Part shown: in pieces, positions 50,601-63,869 of the stretch
How positions within the stretch are numbered: position 1 is the first letter of the stretch
Layout: each line of letters opens with the position of its first letter
DNA from: Saposhnikovia divaricata
Lineage: Eukaryota > Streptophyta > Magnoliopsida > Apiales > Apiaceae
DNA length: 64,000 nt
Assembly (NCBI GenBank): GCA_036435485.1
Contig: JAZHRN010000137.1
Location: 2,418,001 to 2,482,000 of the forward strand
Direction: 5' to 3'
Program-made: the position numbers and the translations under genes
The notes under the pieces: generated by a model
Databases searched by the model: none
Told to the model about the DNA's origin: nothing
Seen by the model: only the letters and a program-made list of their open reading frames with translations

Positions 50601-51543
50601 GTTTCGATTATATCAGCTCCGATTCCAGTCCAAACTGCGTCAAATAAAATTTCGTTGATTTCCAATAACCCATAGGAACAAAATATGTAAAAATATCCAC
50701 AAAATGGTCCGACTTAATTTTTAACAATATCCCGTGTACTAACCCCTTTGAGAATTTTCCGAAAACCGAGTTTCGATCATTTCTGCTCCGATTCCGGTCC
50801 GAATTGCGTCAAATAAAATTTCGTTGAATTCCAATAACCCATAGGAACAAAATATGTAAAAATATCCACAAAATGGTCCTACTCGATTTTTAACAATATC
50901 CCGTGTACTAACCACTTTGAGGATTATCCGAAAACCGAGTTTCGATCATATCAGCTCCGATTCAGGTTCGACCCGCGTCAAATAAAATTTCGTTGATTTC
51001 TAATAACCCATAGGAACAAAATATGTAAAAATATCCCTAAAATGGTCCGACTCGATTTTTAACAATATCCCGTGTACTAACCACTTTGAGGATTATCCGA
51101 AAACCGAGTTTCGATCATATCAGCTCCGATTCAGTTCCGAATTGCGTCAAATACAATATCGTTGAATTCCAATAACCCATAGGAACAAAATATGTAAAAA
51201 TATCCCTAAAATGGTCCGACTAGATTTTTAACAATATCCCGTGTACTAACCACTTTGAGGATTATCCGAAAACCGAGTTTCGATCATATCAGCTCCGATT
51301 CAGGTTCGACCCGCGTCAAATAAAATTTTGTTGAATTTCAATAACCCATAGGAATAAAATATGTAAAAATATCCACAAAATGGTCCGACTTGATTTTTAA
51401 CAATATCCCGTGTACTAACCCCTTTGAGAATTTTCCGAAAACCGAGTTTCGATCATATCTGCTCCGATTCCGGTCCGAATTGCGTCAAATAAAATTTCGT
51501 TGAATTCCAATAACCCATAGGAACAAAATATGTAAAAATATCC
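47660..51543. repeat. 23-monomer HOR (3,884 bp), full-length copy
   Basis: The order is E-F'-G''-D-A-A-B-C-E-J-A3-B-C-J-A3-B-C-D-A2-E-F-C-A2. It starts with the E that has AACCAATTT, and contains three B monomers, which explains 3,884 bp (23 x 169 minus 3). J monomers with TTTGATAATTTT lie four monomers (675 bp) apart, as in all copies. Private single changes noticed are TATCGCTAAAATGG near 49517, TATCTAAAAACC near 50253, GTCCAAACTGCG near 50631 and GATCATTTCTGC near 50780. Confidence 0.92.
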
Positions 51544-54413
51544 ACAAAATGGTCCGACTCGATTTTTAACAATATCCCGTGTACTAACCAATTTGAGGAT
51601 TATCCGAAAACCGAGTTTCGATCATATCAGCTCCGATTCAGGTTCGACCCGCGTCAAATAAAATTTCGTTGATTTCCAATAACCCATAGGAACAAAATAT
51701 GTAAAAATATCCCTAAAATGGTCCGACTCGATTTTTAACAATATCCCGTGTACTAACCACTTTGAGGATTATCCGAAAACCGAGTTTCGATCATATCAGC
51801 TCCGATTCAGATCCGAATTGCGTCAAATACAATATCGTTGAATTCCAATAACCCATAGGAACAAAATATGTAAAAATATCCCTAAAATGGTCCGACTCGA
51901 TTTTTAACAATATCCCGTGTACTAACCACTTTGAGGATTATCCAAAAACCGAGTTTCGATCATATCTTCTCCGATTCAGGTTCGACCTGCGTCAAATAAA
52001 ATTTTGTTGAATTTCAATAACCCATAGGAACAAAATATGTAAAAATATCCACAAAATGGTCCGACTTGATTTTTAACAATATCCCGTGTACTAACCCCTT
52101 TGAGAATTTGTCAAAAACCGAGTTTCGATTATATCAGCTCCGATTCCGGTTCGAACTGCGTCAAATAAAATTTCGTTGATTTCCAATAACCCATAGGAAC
52201 AAAATATGTAAAAATATCCACAAAATGGTCCGACTTGATTTTTAACAATATCCCGTGTACTAACCCCTTTGAGAATTTTCCGAAAACCGAGTTTCGATCA
52301 TATCAGCTCCGATTCCGGTCCGAATTGCGTCAAATAAAATTTCGTTGAATTCCAATAACCCATAGGAACAAGATATGTAAAAATATCCACAAAATGGTCC
52401 GACTTGATTTTTAACAATATCCCGTGTACTAACCCCTTTGAGAATTTTCCGAAAACCGAGTTTCGATCATATCAGCTCCGATTCCGGTCCGAATTGCGTC
52501 AAATAAAATTTCGTTGAATTCCAATAACCCATAGGAACAAAATATGTAAAAATATCCACAAAATGGTCCGACTCAATTTTTAACAATTTCCCGTGTACTA
52601 ACCCCTTTGAGGATTATCCAAAAACCGAGTTTTGACTATATCAGCTCGATTAAGTTCCGAATTGCGTCAAATACAATATCGTTGAATTCCAATAACCCAT
52701 AGGAACAACATATGTAAAAATATCCCTAAAATGGTCCGACTAGATTTTTAACAATATCCCGTGTACTAACCACTTTGAGGATTATCCGAAAACCGAGTTT
52801 CGATCATATCAGCTCCGATTCAGGTTCGACCCGCGTCAAATAAAATTTCGTTGAATTCCAATAACCCATAGAAACAAAATATGTAAAAATATCCACAAAA
52901 TGGTCCGACTCGATTTTTAACAATATCCCGTGTACTAACCACTTTGAGGATTATCCGAAAACCGAGTTTCGATCATATCAGCTCCGATTCAGGTTTGACC
53001 CGCGTCAAATAAAATTTCGTTGATTTCCAATAACCCATAGGAACAAAATATGTAAAAATATCCACAAAATGGTCCGACTTGATTTTTAACAATATCCCGT
53101 GTACTAACCCCTTTGATAATTTTCCGAAAACCGAGTTTCGATCATATCAGTTCCGATTCCGGTCCGAATTGCGTCAAATAAAATTTCGTTGAATTCCAAT
53201 AACCCTTAGGAACAAAATATGTAAAAATATCCACAAAATGGTCCGACTTGATTTTTAACAATATCCCGTGTACTAACCCCTTTGAGAATTTTCCGAAAAC
53301 CGAGTTTCGATCATATTAGCTCCGATTCCGGTCCGAATTGCGTCAAATAAAATTTCGTTGAATTCCAATAACCCATAGGAACAAAATATGTAAAAATATC
53401 CCTAAAATGGTCCGACTCAATTTTTAACAATTTCCCGTGTACTAACCCCTTTGAGGATTATCCAAAAACCGAGTTTTGACTATATCAGCTCGATTCAGTT
53501 CCGAATTGCGTCAAATACAATATCGTTGAATTCCAATAACCCATAGGAACAACATATGTAAAAATATCCCTAAAATGGTCCGACTAGATTTTTAACAATA
53601 TCCCGTGTACTAACCACTTTGAGGATTATCCGAAAACCGAGTTTTGATCATATCAGCTCCGATTCAGGTTCGACCCGCGTCAAATAAAATTTCGTTGAAT
53701 TCCAATAACCCATAGAAACAAAATATGTAAAAATATCCACAAAATGGTCCGACTTGATTTTTAACAATATCCCGTGTACTAACCCCTTTGATAATTTTCC
53801 GAAAACCGAGTTTCGATCATATCAGTTCCGATTCCGGTCCGAATTGCGTCAAATAAAATTTCGTTGAATTCCAATAACCCATAGGAACAAAATATGTAAA
53901 AATATCCACAAAATGGTCCGACTTGATTTTTAACAATATCCCGTGTACTAACCCCTTTGAGAATTTTCCGAAAACCGAGTTTCGATCATATTAGCTCCGA
54001 TTCCGGTCCGAATTGCGTCAAATAAAATTTCGTTGAATTCCAATAACCCATAGGAACAAAATATGTAAAAATATCCCTAAAATGGTCCGACTCAATTTTT
54101 AACAATTTCCCGTGTACTAACCCCTTTGAGGATTATCCAAAAACCGAGTTTTGACTATATCAGCTCGATTCAGTTCCGAATTGCGTCAAATACAATATCG
54201 TTGAATTCCAATAACCCATAGGAACAACATATGTAAAAATATCCCTAAAATGGTCCGACTAGATTTTTAACAATATCCCGTGTACTAACCACTTTGAGGA
54301 TTATCCGAAAACCGAGTTTCGATCATATCAGCTCCGATTCAGGTTCGACCCGCGTCAAATAAAATTTCGTTGATTTCCAATAACCCATAGGAACAAAATA
54401 TGTAAAAATATCC
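51544..54413. repeat. Truncated 23-mer copy, 17 monomers
   Basis: It follows the 23-mer order from E (AACCAATTT) through the second J-A3-B. It then ends in a chimeric monomer (54245-54413) that jumps back to F'. The final D-A2-E-F-C-A2 is missing. The first A (52220) carries GAACAAGATATG, a mark shared with 54921, 55934 and 57285 but not with the copies at 48336 or 61169. Confidence 0.88.
54245..54413. repeat. Chimeric monomer C/E, a 23-mer deletion junction
   Basis: The front is C (CTAAAATGG, CTAGAT) and the rear is E (AAAATTTCGTTGATTTCC, GGAACAAAAT). It is followed directly by F'. In full copies, this C is followed by D-A2-E-F-C-A2-E before F'. The monomer therefore fuses two positions of the HOR seven monomers apart. 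The exchange point lies where C and E are identical, roughly offsets 20-119. Confidence 0.88.
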
Positions 54414-56608
54414 CTAAAATGGTCCGACTCGATTTTTAACAATATCCCGTGTACTAACCACTTTGAGGATTATCCGAAAACCGAGTTTCGATCATATCAG
54501 CTCCGATTCAGATCCGAATTGCGTCAAATACAATATCGTTGAATTCCAATAACCCATAGGAACAAAATATGTAAAAATATCCCTAAAATGGTCCGACTCG
54601 ATTTTTAACAATATCCCGTGTACTAACCACTTTGAGGATTATCCAAAAACCGAGTTTCGATCATATCTTCTCCGATTCAGGTTCGACCTGCGTCAAATAA
54701 AATTTTGTTGAATTTCAATAACCCATAGGAACAAAATATGTAAAAATATCCACAAAATGGTCCGACTTGATTTTTAACAATATCCCGTGTACTAACCCCT
54801 TTGAGAATTTGTCAAAAACCGAGTTTCGATTATATCAGCTCCGATTCCGGTCCGAACTGCGTCAAATAAAATTTCGTTGATTTCCAATAACCCATAGGAA
54901 CAAAATATGTAAAAATATCCACAAAATGGTCCGACTTGATTTTTAACAATATCCCGTGTACTAACCCCTTTGAGAATTTTCCGAAAACCGAGTTTCGATC
55001 ATATCAGCTCCGATTCCGGTCCGAATTGCGTCAAATAAAATTTCGTTGAATTCCAATAACCCATAGGAACAAGATATGTAAAAATATCCACAAAATGGTC
55101 CGACTTGATTTTTAACAATATCCCGTGTACTAACCCCTTTGAGAATTTTCCGAAAACCGAGTTTCGATCATATCAGCTCCGATTCCGGTCCGAATTGCGT
55201 CAAATAAAATTTCGTTGAATTCCAATAACCCATAGGAACAAAATATGTAAAAATATCCACAAAATGGTCCGACTCAATTTTTAACAATTTCCCGTGTACT
55301 AACCCCTTTGAGGATTATCCAAAAACCGAGTTTTGACTATATCAGCTCGATTAAGTTCCGAATTGCGTCAAATACAATATCGTTGAATTCCAATAACCCA
55401 TAGGAACAACATATGTAAAAATATCCCTAAAATGGTCCGACTAGATTTTTAACAATATCCCGTGTACTAACCACTTTGAGGATTATCCGAAAACCGAGTT
55501 TCGATCATATCAGCTCCGATTCAGGTTCGACCCGCGTCAAATAAAATTTCGTTGAATTCCAATAACCCATAGAAACAAAATATGTAAAAATATCCACAAA
55601 ATGGTCCGACTCGATTTTTAACAATATCCCGTGTACTAACCACTTTGAGGATTATCCGAAAACCGAGTTTCGATCATATCTTCTCCGATTCAGGTTCGAC
55701 CTGCGTCAAATAAAATTTTGTTGAATTTCAATAACCCATAGGAACAAAATATGTAAAAATATCCACAAAATGGTCCGACTTGATTTTTAACAATATCCCG
55801 TGTACTAACCCCTTTGAGAATTTGTCAAAAACCGAGTTTCGATTATATCAGCTCCGATTCCGGTCCGAACTGCGTCAAATAAAATTTCGTTGATTTCCAA
55901 TAACCCATAGGAACAAAATATGTAAAAATATCCACAAAATGGTCCGACTTGATTTTTAACAATATCCCGTGTACTAACCCCTTTGAGAATTTTCCGAAAA
56001 CCGAGTTTCGATCATATCAGCTCCGATTCCGGTCCGAATTGCGTCAAATAAAATTTCGTTGAATTCCAATAACCCATAGGAACAAGATATGTAAAAATAT
56101 CCACAAAATGGTCCGACTTGATTTTTAACAATATCCCGTGTACTAACCCCTTTGAGAATTTTCCGAAAACCGAGTTTCGATCATATCAGCTCCGATTCCG
56201 GTCCGAATTGCGTCAAATAAAATTTCGTTGAATTCCAATAACCCATAGGAACAAAATATGTAAAAATATCCACAAAATGGTCCGACTCAATTTTTAACAA
56301 TTTCCCGTGTACTAACCCCTTTGAGGATTATCCAAAAACCGAGTTTTGACTATATCAGCTCGATTAAGTTCCGAATTGCGTCAAATACAATATCGTTGAA
56401 TTCCAATAACCCATAGGAACAACATATGTAAAAATATCCCTAAAATGGTCCGACTAGATTTTTAACAATATCCCGTGTACTAACCACTTTGAGGATTATC
56501 CGAAAACCGAGTTTCGATCATATCAGCTCCGATTCAGGTTCGACCCGCGTCAAATAAAATTTCGTTGAATTCCAATAACCCATAGAAACAAAATATGTAA
56601 AAATATCC
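54414..56608. repeat. Short amplified stretch F'-G''-D-A-A-B-C and G*-D-A-A-B-C
   Basis: Seven monomers (54414-55595) are followed by six (55596-56608) that repeat the part D-A-A-B-C of the 23-mer. The first A of each has GAACAAGATATG, at 55071 and 56084, 1,013 bp apart. The same mark at 57435 lies 1,351 bp further on. The monomer at 55596 is a chimera with an E front (ACAAAATGG, CTCGAT) and a G'' rear (CTTCTCC, CGACCTGCG). Its left neighbour C has an ATAGAAACAAAAT tail. Confidence 0.87.
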
Positions 56609-59600
56609 ACAAAATGGTCCGACTCGATTTTTAACAATATCCCGTGTACTAACCACTTTGAGGATTATCCGAAAACCGAGTTTCGATCATATCAGCTCCG
56701 ATTCAGGTTTGACCCGCGTCAAATAAAATTTCGTTGATTTCCAATAACCCATAGGAACAAAATATGTAAAAATATCCCTAAAATGGTCCGACTCGATTTT
56801 TAACAATATCCCGTGTACTAACCACTTTGAGGATTATCCGAAAACCGAGTTTCGATCATATCAGCTCCGATTCAGATCCGAATTGCGTCAAATACAATAT
56901 CGTTGAATTCCAATAACCCATAGGAACAAAATATGTAAAAATATCCCTAAAATGGTCCGACTCGATTTTTAACAATATCCCGTGTACTAACCACTTTGAG
57001 GATTATCCAAAAACCGAGTTTCGATCATATCTTCTCCGATTCAGGTTCGACCTGCGTCAAATAAAATTTTGTTGAATTTCAATAACCCATAGGAACAAAA
57101 TATGTAAAAATATCCACAAAATGGTCCGACTTGATTTTTAACAATATCCCGTGTACTAACCCCTTTGAGAATTTGTCAAAAACCGAGTTTCGATTATATC
57201 AGCTCCGATTCCGGTCCGAACTGCGTCAAATAAAATTTCGTTGATTTCCAATAACCCATATGAACAAAATATGTAAAAATATCCACAAAATGGTCCGACT
57301 TGATTTTTAACAATATCCCGTGTACTAACCCCTTTGAGAATTTTCCGAAAACCGAGTTTCGATCATATCAGCTCCGATTCCGGTCCGAATTGCGTCAAAT
57401 AAAATTTCGTTGAATTCCAATAACCCATAGGAACAAGATATGTAAAAATATCCACAAAATGGTCCGACTTGATTTTTAACAATATCCCGTGTACTAACCC
57501 CTTTGAGAATTTTCCGAAAACCGAGTTTCGATCATATCAGCTCCGATTCCGGTCCGAATTGCGTCAAATAAAATTTCGTTGAATTCCAATAACCCATAGG
57601 AACAAAATATGTAAAAATATCCACAAAATGGTCCGACTCAATTTTTAACAATTTCCCGTGTACTAACCCCTTTGAGGATTATCCAAAAACCGAGTTTTGA
57701 CTATATCAGCTCGATTAAGTTCCGAATTGCGTCAAATACAATATCGTTGAATTCCAATAACCCATAGGAACAACATATGTAAAAATATCCCTAAAATGGT
57801 CCGACTAGATTTTTAACAATATCCCGTGTACTAACCACTTTGAGGATTATCCGAAAACCGAGTTTCGATCATATCAGCTCCGATTCAGGTTCGACCCGCG
57901 TCAAATAAAATTTCGTTGAATTCCAATAACCCATAGAAACAAAATATGTAAAAATATCCACAAAATGGTCTGACTCGATTTTTAACAATATCCCGTGTAC
58001 TAACCACTTTGAGGATTATCCGAAAACCGAGTTTCGATCATATGAGCTCCGATTCAGGTTTGACCCGCGTCAAATAAAATTTCGTTGATTTCCAATAACC
58101 CATAGGAACAAAATATGTAAAAATATCCACAAAATGGTCCGACTTGATTTTTAACAATATCCCGTGTACTAACCCCTTTGATAATTTTCCGAAAACCGAG
58201 TTTCGATCATATCAGTTCCGATTCCGGTCCGAATTGCGTCAAATAAAATTTCGTTGAATTCCAATAACCCATAGGAACAAAATATGTAAAAATATCCACA
58301 AAATGGTCCGACTTGATTTTTAACAATATCCCGTGTACTAACCCCTTTGAGAATTTTCCGAAAACCGAGTTTCGATCATATTAGCTCCGATTCCGGTCCG
58401 AATTGCGTCAAATAAAATTTCGTTGAATTCCAATAACCCATAGGAACAAAATATGTAAAAATATCCCTAAAATGGTCCGACTCAATTTTTAACAATTTCC
58501 CGTGTACTAACCCCTTTGAGGATTATCCAAAAACCGAGTTTTGACTATATCAGCTCGATTCAGTTCCGAATTGCGTCAAATACAATATCGTTGAATTCCA
58601 ATAACCCATAGGAACAACATATGTAAAAATATCCCTAAAATGGTCCGACTAGATTTTTAACAATATCCCGTGTACTAACCACTTTGAGGATTATCCGAAA
58701 ACCGAGTTTTGATCATATCAGCTCCGATTCAGGTTCGACCCGCGTCAAATAAAATTTCGTTGAATTCCAATAACCCATAGAAACAAAATATGTAAAAATA
58801 TCCACAAAATGGTCCGACTTGATTTTTAACAATATCCCGTGTACTAACCCCTTTGATAATTTTCCGAAAACCGAGTTTCGATCATATCAGTTCCGATTCC
58901 GGTCCGAATTGCGTCAAATAAAATTTCGTTGAATTCCAATAACCCATAGGAACAAAATATGTAAAAATATCCACAAAATGGTCCGACTTGATTTTTAACA
59001 ATATCCCGTGTACTAACCCCTTTGAGAATTTTCCGAAAACCGAGTTTCGATCATATTAGCTCCGATTCCGGTCCGAATTGCGTCAAATAAAATTTCGTTG
59101 AATTCCAATAACCCATAGGAACAAAATATGTAAAAATATCCCTAAAATGGTCCGACTCAATTTTTAACAATTTCCCGTGTACTAACCCCTTTGAGGATTA
59201 TCCAAAAACCGAGTTTTGACTATATCAGCTCGATTCAGTTCCGAATTGCGTCAAATACAATATCGTTGAATTCCAATAACCCATAGGAACAACATATGTA
59301 AAAATATCCCTAAAATGGTCCGACTAGATTTTTAACAATATCCCGTGTACTAACCACTTTGAGGATTATCCGAAAACCGAGTTTCGATCATATCAGCTCC
59401 GATTCAGGTTCGACCCGCGTCAAATAAAATTTTGTTGAATTTCAATAACCCATAGGAATAAAATATGTAAAAATATCCACAAAATGGTCCGACTTGATTT
59501 TTAACAATATCCCGTGTACTAACCCCTTTGAGAATTTGTCAAAAACCGAGTTTCGATTATATCAGCTCCGATTCCAGTCCGAACTGCGTCAAATAAAATT

Positions 59601-60492
59601 TCGTTGATTTCCAATAACCCATAGGAACAAAATATGTAAAAATATCCACAAAATGGTCCGACTTAATTTTTAACAATATCCCGTGTACTAACCCCTTTGA
59701 GAATTTTCCGAAAACCGAGTTTCGATCATATCTGCTCCGATTCCGGTCCGAATTGCGTCAAATAAAATTTCGTTGAATTCCAATAACCCATAGGAACAAA
59801 ATATGTAAAAATATCCACAAAATGGTCCTACTCGATTTTTAACAATATCCCGTGTACTAACCACTTTGAGGATTATCCGAAAACCGAGTTTCGATCATAT
59901 CAGCTCCGATTCAGGTTCGACCCGCGTCAAATAAAATTTCGTTGATTTCTAATAACCCATAGGAACAAAATATGTAAAAATATCCCTAAAATGGTCCGAC
60001 TCGATTTTTAACAATATCCCGTGTACTAACCACTTTGAGGATTATCCGAAAACCGAGTTTCGATCATATCAGCTCCGATTCAGTTCCGAATTGCGTCAAA
60101 TACAATATCGTTGAATTCCAATAACCCATAGGAACAAAATATGTAAAAATATCCCTAAAATGGTCCGACTAGATTTTTAACAATATCCCGTGTACTAACC
60201 ACTTTGAGGATTATCCGAAAACCGAGTTTCGATCATATCAGCTCCGATTCAGGTTCGACCCGCGTCAAATAAAATTTTGTTGAATTTCAATAACCCATAG
60301 GAATAAAATATGTAAAAATATCCACAAAATGGTCCGACTTGATTTTTAACAATATCCCGTGTACTAACCCCTTTGAGAATTTTCCGAAAACCGAGTTTCG
60401 ATCATATCTGCTCCGATTCCGGTCCGAATTGTGTCAAATAAAATTTCGTTGAATTCCAATAACCCATAGGAACAAAATATGTAAAAATATCC
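56609..60492. repeat. 23-monomer HOR (3,884 bp), second full-length copy
   Basis: It has the same monomer order and length as 47660-51543. The opening E lacks AACCAATTT and has GGTTTGACC, the mark of the other E in the HOR, so the copy begins with an E exchanged from another position. Private changes noticed are CCCATATGAAC near 57260, CATATGAGCTCC near 58042 and GGTCTGACTCG near 57970 (the last shared with 49011). Apart from these, the two full copies look nearly identical by eye. Confidence 0.9.
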
Positions 60493-63400
60493 ACAAAATG
60501 GTCCGACTCGATTTTTAACAATATCCCGTGTACTAACCAATTTGAGGATTATCCGAAAACCGAGTTTCGATCATATCAGCTCCGATTCAGGTTCGACCCG
60601 CGTCAAATAAAATTTCGTTGATTTCCAATTACCCATAGGAACAAAATATGTAAAAATATCCCTAAAATGGTCCGACTCGATTTTTAACAATATCCCGTGT
60701 ACTGACCACTTTGAGGATTATCCGAAAACCGAGTTTCGATCATATCAGCTCCGATTCAGATCCGAATTGCGTCAAATACAATATCGTTGAATTCCAATAA
60801 ACCATAGGAACAAAATATGTAAAAATATCCCTAAAATGGTCCGACTCGATTTTTAACAATATCCCGTGTACTAACCACTTTGAGGATTATCCGAAAACCG
60901 AGTTTCGATCATATCTTCTCCGATTCAGGTTCGACCTGCGTCAAATAAAATTTTGTTGAATTTCAATAACCCATAGGAACAAAATATGTAAAAATATCCA
61001 CAAAATGGTCCGACTTGATTTTTAACAATATCCCGTGTACTAACCCCTTTGAGAATTTGTCAAAAACCGAGTTTCGATTATATCAGCTCCGATTCCGGTC
61101 CGAACTGCGTCAAATAAAATTTCGTTGATTTCCAATAACCCATAGGAACAAAATATGTAAAAATATCCACAAAATGGTCCGACTTGATTTTTAACAATAT
61201 CCCGTGTACTAACCCCTTTGAGAATTTTCCGAAAACCGAGTTTCGATCATATCAGCTCCGATTCCGGTCCGAATTGCGTCAAATAAAATTTCGTTGAATT
61301 CCAATAACCCATAGGAACAAAATATGTAAAAATATTCACAAAATGGTCCGACTTGATTTTTAACAATATCCCGTGTACTAACCCCTTTGAGAATTTTCCG
61401 AAAACCGAGTTTCGATCATATCAGCTCCGATTCCGGTCCGAATTGCGTCAAATAAAATTTCGTTGAATTCCAATAACCCATAGGAACAAAATATGTAAAA
61501 ATATCCACAAAATGGTCCGACTCAATTTTTAACAATTTCCCGTGTACTAACCCCTTTGAGGATTATCCAAAAACCGAGTTTTGACTATATCAGCTCGATT
61601 AAGTTCCGAATTGCGTCAAATACAATATCGTTGAATTCCAATAACCCATAGGAACAACATATGTAAAAATATCCCTAAAATGGTCCGACTAGATTTTTAA
61701 CAATATCCCGTGTACTAACCACTTTGAGGATTATCCGAAAACCGAGTTTCGATCATATCAGCTCCGATTCAGGTTCGACCCGCGTCAAATAAAATTTCGT
61801 TGAATTCCAATAACCCATAGAAACAAAATATGTAAAAATATCCACAAAATGGTCCGACTCGATTTTTAACAATATCCCGTGTACTAACCACTTTGAGGAT
61901 TATCCGAAAACCGAGTTTCGATCATATCAGCTCCGATTCAGGTTTGACCCGCGTCAAATAAAATTTCGTTGATTTCCAATAACCCATAGGAACAAAATAT
62001 GTAAAAATATCCACAAAATGGTCCGACTTGATTTTTAACAATATCCCGTGTACTAACCCCTTTGATAATTTTCCGAAAACCGAGTTTCGATCATATCAGT
62101 TCCGATTCCGGTCCGAATTGCGTCAAATAAAATTTCGTTGAATTCCAATAACCCATAGGAACAAAATATGTAAAAATATCCACAAAATGGTCCGACTTGA
62201 TTTTTAACAATATCCCGTGTACTAACCCCTTTGAGAATTTTCCGAAAACCGAGTTTCGATCATATTAGCTCCGATTCCGGTCCGAATTGCGTCAAATAAA
62301 ATTTCGTTGAATTCCAATAACCCATAGGAACAAAATATGTAAAAATATCCCTAAAATGGTCCGACTCAATTTTTAACAATTTCCCGTGTACTAACCCCTT
62401 TGAGGATTATCCAAAAACCGAGTTTTGACTATATCAGCTCGATTCAGTTCCGAATTGCGTCAAATACAATATCGTTGAATTCCAATAACCCATAGGAACA
62501 ACATATGTAAAAATATCCCTAAAATGGTCCGACTAGATTTTTAACAATATCCCGTGTACTAACCACTTTGAGGATTATCCGAAAACCGAGTTTTGATCAT
62601 ATCAGCTCCGATTCAGGTTCGACCCGCGTCAAATAAAATTTCGTTGAATTCCAATAACCCATAGAAATAAAATATGTAAAAATATCCACAAAATGGTCCG
62701 ACTTGATTTTTAACAATATCCCGTGTACTAACCCCTTTGATAATTTTCCGAAAACCGAGTTTCGATCATATCAGTTCCGATTCCGGTCCGAATTGCGTCA
62801 AATAAAATTTCGTTGAATTCCAATAACCCATTGGAACAAAATATGTAAAAATATCCACAAAATGGTCCGACTTGATTTTTAACAATATCCCGTGTACTAA
62901 CCCCTTTGAGAATTTTCCGAAAACCGAGTTTCGATCATATTAGCTCCGATTCCGGTCCGAATTGCGTCAAATAAAATTTCGTTGAATTCCAATAACCCAT
63001 AGGAACAAAATATGTAAAAATATCCCTAAAATGGTCTGACTCAATTTTTAACAATTTCCCGTGTACTAACCCCTTTGAGGATTATCCAAAAACCGAGTTT
63101 TGACTATATCAGCTCGATTCAGTTCCGAATTGCGTCAAATACAATATCGTTGAATTCCAATAACCCATAGGAACAACATATGTAAAAATATCCCTAAAAT
63201 GGTCCGACTAGATTTTTAACAATATCCCGTGTACTAACCACTTTGAGGATTATCCGAAAACCGAGTTTCGATCATATCAGCTCCGATTCAGGTTCGACCC
63301 GCGTCAAATAAAATTTCGTTGAATTCCAATAACCCATAGAAACAAAATATGTAAAAATATCCACAAAATGGTCCGACTCGATTTTTAACAATATCCCGTG

Positions 63401-63869
63401 TACTAACCACTTTGAGGATTATCCAAAAACCGAGTTTCGATCATATCAGCTCCGATTCAGGTTTGACCCGCGTCAAATAAAATTTCGTTGATTTCCAATA
63501 ACCCATAGGAACAAAATATGTAAAAATATCCACAAAATGGTCCGACTTGATTTTTAACAATATCCCGTGTACTAACCCCTTTGATAATTTTCCGAAAACC
63601 GAGTTTCGATCATATCAGTTCCGATTCCGGTCCGAATTGCGTCAAATAAAATTTCGTTGAATTCCAATAACCCATAGGAACAAAATATGTAAAAATATCA
63701 ACAAAATGGTCCGACTTGATTTTTAACAATATCCCGTGTACTAACCCCTTTGAGAATTTTCCGAAAACCGAGTTTCGATCATATTAGCTCCGATTCCGGT
63801 CCGAATTGCGTCAAATAAAATTTCGTTGAATTCCAATAACCCATAGGAACAAAATATGTAAAAATATCC
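60493..63869. repeat. Third 23-mer copy, rearranged at its end
   Basis: The order is E-F'-G''-D-A-A-B-C-E-J-A3-B-C-J-A3-B-C, then E-J-A3 instead of D-A2-E-F-C-A2. The C at 63194 has the ATAGAAACAAAAT tail that normally precedes E, so it is a fusion of the third C with the first C of the unit. Private changes noticed include TACTGACCAC near 60704, AATAAACCATAGG near 60800, ATATTCACAAAATGG near 61335, GAAATAAAAT near 62667 and CCCATTGGAAC near 62832. Confidence 0.87.
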
